NCBI GenBank assembly: GCA_964404445.1
Contig: CAYOJW010000001.1
Location: 124,001-188,000, forward strand
Direction: 5' to 3'
Source: UBA2336 sp964404445
GTDB taxonomy: Bacteria; Bacteroidota; Bacteroidia; Cytophagales; Cyclobacteriaceae
Length of the DNA: 64,000 bases
The notes under the pieces are model-generated. The model searched no databases. It was not told the origin of the DNA and worked only from the letters and a program-made list of their open reading frames with translations. The first letter of the stretch is position 1. Every line of letters begins with the position of its first letter. Position numbers and translations under genes: made by a program. Of this stretch, positions 60,088-64,000 are shown in pieces.

Positions 60088-61521
60088 CTAATACACCTCA
60101 ACATTTGAAATCACCGGACAGGCTTTTGCCTCACGAATGTTAATGCGCATTTTCGTTGTTGTTACCGGATCAATTTTAATGATACGCTTATACCCGATGG
60201 TAGTTTCCGAAGCAATTTTTTCCCAGGCATTGCCCTGCCACACTTCAACATCAAATGATTTAATACGCTGACCGAGTTTAATGTATTCTTGTATCAAAAC
60301 GTAAGAAATAGTCTGTTTGCTATTCCATGTTAATTCAAGCGTTGCCTGTACAGAAGCATCATCCGTTGCCCAATACGTTTCTGGATTATCATCCATCACA
60401 TTTGTGGCAGCATACGCATCGCCTCGTTGGTGTGTAGCCGTGATCGTTGCCGATTGAGCGTGATTTGTTTTAAACACACTATCTAATAATGCACGCCATC
60501 CTTTTAAAGCAGTTACATCGTTTTCGTGCAACAATCCCCTGCGGTCGGGCGGAATGTTCAACAACAACGTTGACCCGCGACCAACGGAAGTCAAATAAAT
60601 ATCAAACAGTTTTTCGGGCGACTTCACCAGCGAATCTTCTCTTGCATGATAAAACCATCCCGGCCTGATCGATACATCTACCTCAGCAGGAATCCAATGT
60701 GTTCCGTTTTCAGATCCCGTGTTTAATAAATTTTCTATTCCGGCTTTGCCGGCAAAAAGTGTATCGGGCGTAATCGTATTCCAATTGGTTTCACCGGCAA
60801 TGCCGCGTTCGTTACCCACCCAACGCAAACCGGGCCCGGCATCACTGAAAAAAATCACGTTAGGGTCAACCTTACGCACACCCTCTAACGTAGTTGGCCA
60901 ATCGTAATAGGTTTTGCTGTTGATGGCGCGTTTTTCTTTTGCGCCTCCATAATAACCATCGCCACCGTTGGCACCATCAAACCACATTTCGAACACCGAA
61001 CCGTAGGTTGTAAACAATTCGTTTAGCTGATTGCGGTAATACGTAATGTATTCTTCCGAGCCATAATCTTTATGATTGCGATCCCACGGTGAAAGGTAAA
61101 TGCCAAACTTTAAACCATGTTGTTTACACGCATCGGCTACGGCTTTTACAACATCTTCTTTAAACGGACTGTTCTTTACCGAGTGTTCGGTGTACTGCGA
61201 TGGCCACAAACAAAACCCATCGTGGTGCTTGCAAGTCAGGATCACACCCTTAAACCCGACTTCTTTAAACGTGCTGATCCACTGGTCGGCATCGAAATTT
61301 GTCGGGTTAAAAATTTCAGGGCTTTCATCGCCATAGCCCCATTCTTTATCAGTGAATGTATTTGTTGTGAAATGCACGAAAGCATTGAGCTCCATTTCGT
61401 GCCACGCAAGCTGAGCCGGTGAAGGAACAGGGCCAATGGCTTCCGGGGGATTGATCTGTTGTTTGGAACAGGATATTAACTGAAGTGTTATCAACACCAC
61501 AACATAGTTGAGTAATTTCAT
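60088..61521 (-). CDS. alpha-L-fucosidase (GH29) lipoprotein with discoidin-like domain
   Basis: A 477-residue lipoprotein (MKLLNYVVVLITLQLISCSK, lipobox ISC). The GH29 barrel (about 45-345) includes FVHFTTNTFTDKEWG, ILTCKHHDGFCLWPSQYTEH and the nucleophile Asp in FEMWFDGANG. A C-terminal F5/8 type C-like domain (about 355-477, NVMDDNPETYWATDD) would bind carbohydrate. It releases fucose from glycans outside the cell or in the periplasm. The open frame extends 34 codons upstream, but the lipoprotein signal fixes the start at 61521. First gene of the run with the esterase and cyclophilin. Confidence 0.95.
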   Translation of the reverse strand: MKLLNYVVVLITLQLISCSKQQINPPEAIGPVPSPAQLAWHEMELNAFVHFTTNTFTDKEWGYGDESPEIFNPTNFDADQWISTFKEVGFKGVILTCKHHDGFCLWPSQYTEHSVKNSPFKEDVVKAVADACKQHGLKFGIYLSPWDRNHKDYGSEEYITYYRNQLNELFTTYGSVFEMWFDGANGGDGYYGGAKEKRAINSKTYYDWPTTLEGVRKVDPNVIFFSDAGPGLRWVGNERGIAGETNWNTITPDTLFAGKAGIENLLNTGSENGTHWIPAEVDVSIRPGWFYHAREDSLVKSPEKLFDIYLTSVGRGSTLLLNIPPDRRGLLHENDVTALKGWRALLDSVFKTNHAQSATITATHQRGDAYAATNVMDDNPETYWATDDASVQATLELTWNSKQTISYVLIQEYIKLGQRIKSFDVEVWQGNAWEKIASETTIGYKRIIKIDPVTTTKMRINIREAKACPVISNVEVY

Positions 61522-61657
61522 ACCGTTAAACTTGATGGAAATATCACCGACACTGGTTTTTTTGTATAGCGAACGAAACATAACAGAGTAAAGATACCGC
61601 AGAAAACCTAACAATGGCCTCAATTTTGTTCTGATTCGTAAAAAACCACCTTCACCT

Positions 61658-62281
61658 ATGAACAGATTTTATGTTTTTCTACTTGTTGTACCTGTTTTGT
61701 TTACCGGCTGCACTACTTCGAATACGAAAATAAAATCCTTCCCCAAACATATCGGGTATCGTATGCACGAGAAAATTGTACACACGCCCATTACCGGAAT
61801 AAGCGAATACGACAACGAGCAATTTATGAACCGCACCAACAGCCTGATTACAGAAAAACTTATTTTCTTTAATCCCGTACGGTATTACGATGCGCTGTAC
61901 CAGACTAAGCAACACGGTATGAATATCCCCACAACAATACACGATACCACCGCACTCTATATTATGTACAACAAGCTTGGCATCCACTACATCATTGCCG
62001 GATCGGTAACCAGCATGAAAGAATACTACATCCGTTCTGAAAACAGCTCAGAACACATTGGTAAGGCCACACTTTCGCTGTATGTAATCGACACAAAAAA
62101 CAAGGCCGTTGTTTGGCAAAGCTCAACCCGTACAACACAATCGCCCATTGAATATCAGAACAATCGCGGAGAGGTTGTGTTATCAGGCTCGGGCAACGCA
62201 GATACAGCGTTAGGGATTGCTTACCGGAAATCGATACGCAAAATGATTAAAGCATTTGAGATTTTACCCAACCGAAGATGA
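61658..62281 (+). CDS. lipoprotein, unknown function
   Basis: A 207-residue lipoprotein (MNRFYVFLLVVPVLFTGCTT, lipobox TGC). The mature part has IAGSVTSMKEYYIRSENSSE followed by KATLSLYVIDTKNKAVVWQS, an arrangement like the curli CsgG/LpoB-type outer-membrane lipoproteins (strand, turn, VVW strand); the resemblance is loose. Divergent from the fucosidase, about 135 bp apart. Confidence 0.65.
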   Translation: MNRFYVFLLVVPVLFTGCTTSNTKIKSFPKHIGYRMHEKIVHTPITGISEYDNEQFMNRTNSLITEKLIFFNPVRYYDALYQTKQHGMNIPTTIHDTTALYIMYNKLGIHYIIAGSVTSMKEYYIRSENSSEHIGKATLSLYVIDTKNKAVVWQSSTRTTQSPIEYQNNRGEVVLSGSGNADTALGIAYRKSIRKMIKAFEILPNRR

Positions 62282-62300
62282 AGCACAAAACATTACGCCT

Positions 62301-62873
62301 TTACTTTTCGAGTAAACTCATTTTAAGATAGCCCAAGTGCAACTCATCTTCAACCGCACCTGTGGTTTCGTATAACTCTATGCGGTAAGCGGCCTTTTGT
62401 TCGGGCGATAAAATATCTTCGATTTCATAGAGGTCGTCAACATCTACACCGTATTTGTCATCGATGTGCGATGTGGCGTTGCCAAAATGATTGTGCTTGT
62501 AAAACAGGGTGTCCTTTGCCTCACGAAAGGCGGCTGCACGGTTTTCTTTTACCGTGAGCAATACATAGTGTTGCTCTTCAAACTTGTTTTGCTGATAGCC
62601 GCCCAGGTTAATGAAGAATAACTTTTTGTTTACGACCTGCGGGTTTACCGGGCTGTCTTTCGGCACTACGGCCACGCGGTAGTTTTCTACCACGGTAACT
62701 TCGCGCCATGCATCGATGTGAATGCGTTCGGGCTCTGGCCAAAAGGCTTTCATAGCAGGCACCAACTCTTTTAAAGAAGAAGCTATACCAAAAAAAATAT
62801 CGTGCTGTTCGATATGGCGGCCGGGCGGTGTTGCGCCCAACATGATCATGTGCAGTTTTACGGAAGAGTCCAC
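62301..62873 (-). CDS. DUF1543 domain protein
   Basis: A 190-residue cytosolic protein with two similar halves (MIMLGATPPGRHIEQHDIFF and KLFFINLGGYQQNKFEEQHY), the duplicated form of DUF1543. Conserved IHIDAWREVT is present. The domain is found mostly in Bacteroidota and proteobacteria, with unknown role. The start is a GTG at 62873; the ATG at 62849 would begin at the conserved strand and is an alternative. Confidence 0.88.
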   Translation of the reverse strand: MDSSVKLHMIMLGATPPGRHIEQHDIFFGIASSLKELVPAMKAFWPEPERIHIDAWREVTVVENYRVAVVPKDSPVNPQVVNKKLFFINLGGYQQNKFEEQHYVLLTVKENRAAAFREAKDTLFYKHNHFGNATSHIDDKYGVDVDDLYEIEDILSPEQKAAYRIELYETTGAVEDELHLGYLKMSLLEK

Positions 62874-63180
62874 GCAGTGTTAATTTTCTGACAAGATATT
62901 GGTTATCGTAAACAAATTGAAACGCCTGGCAACAGGGTTTATGCTTTCACTCCCACAACGCCCCCTAAGCGGATGACGTTGAGGGGGTGGACAATAGCAG
63001 TATTTCATTACCTGATATTTTGGAACATTACACGGTTGTGGAACGAAGCCTGCCAGTCGGCAGACAGGTTCCACATTACCGCTGTATTTCTCAAAATAAT
63101 TCTTAATGCAGAACTAAACCGGCAGTTTTAGCAAGGCACAGAAGTAACTTCCGCGCCAGTGCGGGGGTTTATATAAAACA
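62874..63180. other. intergenic stretch without a gene
   Basis: No credible gene. It contains a palindromic block at 63037-63075, tgtggaac / gttccaca around gcctgccagtcggcagac, which is of the dispersed repeat type, and a smaller hairpin near 62970-62990 (cgccccctaag...ttgaggggg). Confidence 0.6.
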
Positions 63181-63207
63181 AAAGCCCGATGCTTCGCATC
63201 GGGCTTT
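63181..63207 (-). terminator. intrinsic terminator after tRNA-Leu
   Basis: Perfect 12-bp stem AAAGCCCGATGC / GCATCGGGCTTT with a TTC loop, located 2 nt past the tRNA end on the minus strand. Confidence 0.85.
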
Positions 63208-63208
63208 G

Positions 63209-63294
63209 TACCCAGGACGGGACTTGAACCCGTACAGCTATTACTAGCCACAGGATTTTAAGTCCTGCGTGTCTACCAATTCCACCACCCGGGC
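63209..63294 (-). tRNA. tRNA-Leu (anticodon TAA)
   Basis: An 86-nt tRNA with long variable arm. Acceptor stem GCCCGGG / CCTGGGT with G-T at the first pair, as in many bacterial tRNA-Leu genes; anticodon loop CTTAAAA reads TAA; T arm ACGGGTTCAAGTCCCGT. CCA is not encoded. It lies downstream of the tRNA-Gly gene, with a terminator after each, so each may be released as a single transcript. Confidence 0.97.
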
Positions 63295-63306
63295 AGGTGG
63301 CTAAAC

Positions 63307-63339
63307 AAAAAAGTGTGAAGACAGCTTCACACTTTTTTT
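63307..63339. terminator. intrinsic terminator between the two tRNAs
   Basis: 13-bp perfect stem AAAAAGTGTGAAG / CTTCACACTTTTT with ACAG loop. On the minus strand it follows the tRNA-Gly gene. Confidence 0.88.
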
Positions 63340-63350
63340 GGTTAAAAACC

Positions 63351-63424
<74 letters not shown>

Positions 63425-63453
63425 TTTTATTTTTTCCACGACCTGGAAAACTG

Positions 63454-63495
63454 TTGCTCTACCTCCCGATGGCTATCGGGATGAGCTACTCCCGC
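63454..63495 (-). pseudogene. tRNA-Gly 5' fragment with palindrome in the D arm
   Basis: On the minus strand it reads GCGGGAGTAGCTCA, then the palindrome TCCCGATAGCCATCGGGA, then GGTAGAGCAA. The first and last parts equal the acceptor, D stem and D loop of the intact tRNA-Gly gene; the palindrome replaces the GTT of the D loop. Anticodon, T arm and 3' acceptor are absent. Confidence 0.75.
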
Positions 63496-63513
63496 TTGTC
63501 AAATTCCGAATCT

Positions 63514-63562
63514 TAAAATGACGAATGTCGAATTTGCGCGTGGCAACCTATTCGTCATTTTA
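63514..63562. repeat. inverted repeat around the tRNA upstream region
   Basis: Perfect 13-bp arms taaaatgacgaat (63514-63526) and attcgtcatttta (63550-63562), spacer 23 bp. No gene is present in 63425-63668 apart from the tRNA fragment. Confidence 0.55.
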
Positions 63563-63668
63563 AATTCTACATTCAAAATTTGAACCCCCCGAAAGGGAGT
63601 GCAAATTTAAGTACCCTTGCGAAAAATACAACATCGTGCTAAAAATTAACCGCGATTTTAGGGTGGTG

Positions 63669-64000
63669 TTACACGTCTTCATTTACTTTTTCCCTGTTTT
63701 TTGGGCTTTCGGCCAAGACAGGCTCACGCGAATGATCTTCGTGCTGGCGCCTCAGCTCTTTTGCGTGCTCTTTATTCTTCGAGTATTTAATGTGATCGGG
63801 CACTCCTTTTAAATCCCAGATGAGGCCAACGGCCTGTAACCCGCGCAGCATATACCAGGTAAAATCAACTTCCCACCAGAAGAACCCCTGCCGACTGCTT
63901 ACTTCATAATAATGATGGTTGTTGTGCCAGCCTTCGCCCAGGGTAAGCAATGCCAGCCACACGCTGTTACGCGACTCGTCACCGGTTTGGTAACGCTGTT
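63669..64000 (-). CDS. acyl-CoA/fatty acid desaturase, C-terminal part (cut by window edge)
   Basis: The last 109 codons of a membrane di-iron desaturase. The third His box is GEGWHNNHHYY, preceded by QTGDESRNSVWLALLTL, both typical of delta-9 acyl-CoA desaturases; a hydrophobic segment and a charged tail (KNREKVNEDV) follow. The frame is open to the window edge, so the first two His boxes and the start lie beyond position 64000. It introduces double bonds into fatty acids to keep membranes fluid. Confidence 0.9.
   Translation of the reverse strand, partial: QRYQTGDESRNSVWLALLTLGEGWHNNHHYYEVSSRQGFFWWEVDFTWYMLRGLQAVGLIWDLKGVPDHIKYSKNKEHAKELRRQHEDHSREPVLAESPKNREKVNEDV

Overview
The window looks like a chromosomal segment of a Bacteroidota bacterium, most likely of the order Cytophagales. 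Several start codons are preceded by the Bacteroidota -7 promoter box TAnnTTTG and Shine-Dalgarno sequences are largely absent. Two secreted enzymes end in type IX secretion (T9SS) sorting domains, there is a SusC-type TonB receptor with a carboxypeptidase-regulatory-like N-terminus, and small families typical of the phylum occur (DUF4293, YraN, GxxExxY, SHOCT lipoproteins). No rRNA, CRISPR array, intact transposase or prophage was seen.

Layout. 0-10 kb: two half-transporters of a heterodimeric ABC exporter face each other across an outer-membrane protein gene; then truA, a PcaF-like thiolase, a DUF4293 protein and a secreted M4 metallopeptidase. 10-18 kb: htpG, a 142-bp MITE-like element, a YwqK-like protein, yraN, and a same-strand run of a PGI/PMI-type sugar isomerase, lipB, a PolB-like exonuclease and rnr. 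18-22.5 kb: an AT-richer accessory patch with unknown genes, a duplicated scrap of the rnr 3' end, repeats that bracket the unknown genes, a Doc-type toxin-antitoxin pair and a decapitated Fic gene; a polyprenyl synthetase sits inside it. 22.4-29 kb: glycosyltransferase, ECF sigma factor with a small overlapping partner, an acidic protein, uvrA, a class C beta-lactamase-like hydrolase. 29-33 kb: a PadR regulator and the FtsX-type permease it would normally accompany are separated by a PIN toxin-antitoxin pair, and a second permease gene survives only as its first 39 codons next to a palindromic repeat. 33-46 kb: S10 carboxypeptidase, GAF sensor, thioredoxin-like protein, purine nucleoside phosphorylase, a two-gene GNAT-like/small-protein module, gamma-glutamyltransferase, lytic transglycosylase, LOG protein, TIGR01777 epimerase. 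46-52 kb: a TonB receptor and a surface lipoprotein that share the box TTAnnRAATTGTTA, plus a MoxR ATPase. 52-64 kb: SemiSWEET, an exonuclease/GIY-YIG fusion, CotH protein, ExbD, cyclophilin, erythromycin-esterase-like protein, GH29 fucosidase, two tRNAs with their own terminators and a tRNA-Gly fragment, and the 3' part of a fatty acid desaturase cut by the window edge.

The most unusual parts are the repeat-bracketed insertions at the 3' end of rnr, the four matching boxes around the TonB receptor/lipoprotein pair, the tRNA-Gly remnant with a palindrome in its D arm, and the GNAT-like/59-residue gene pair. Function calls rest on motif recognition by eye; no database search was possible.
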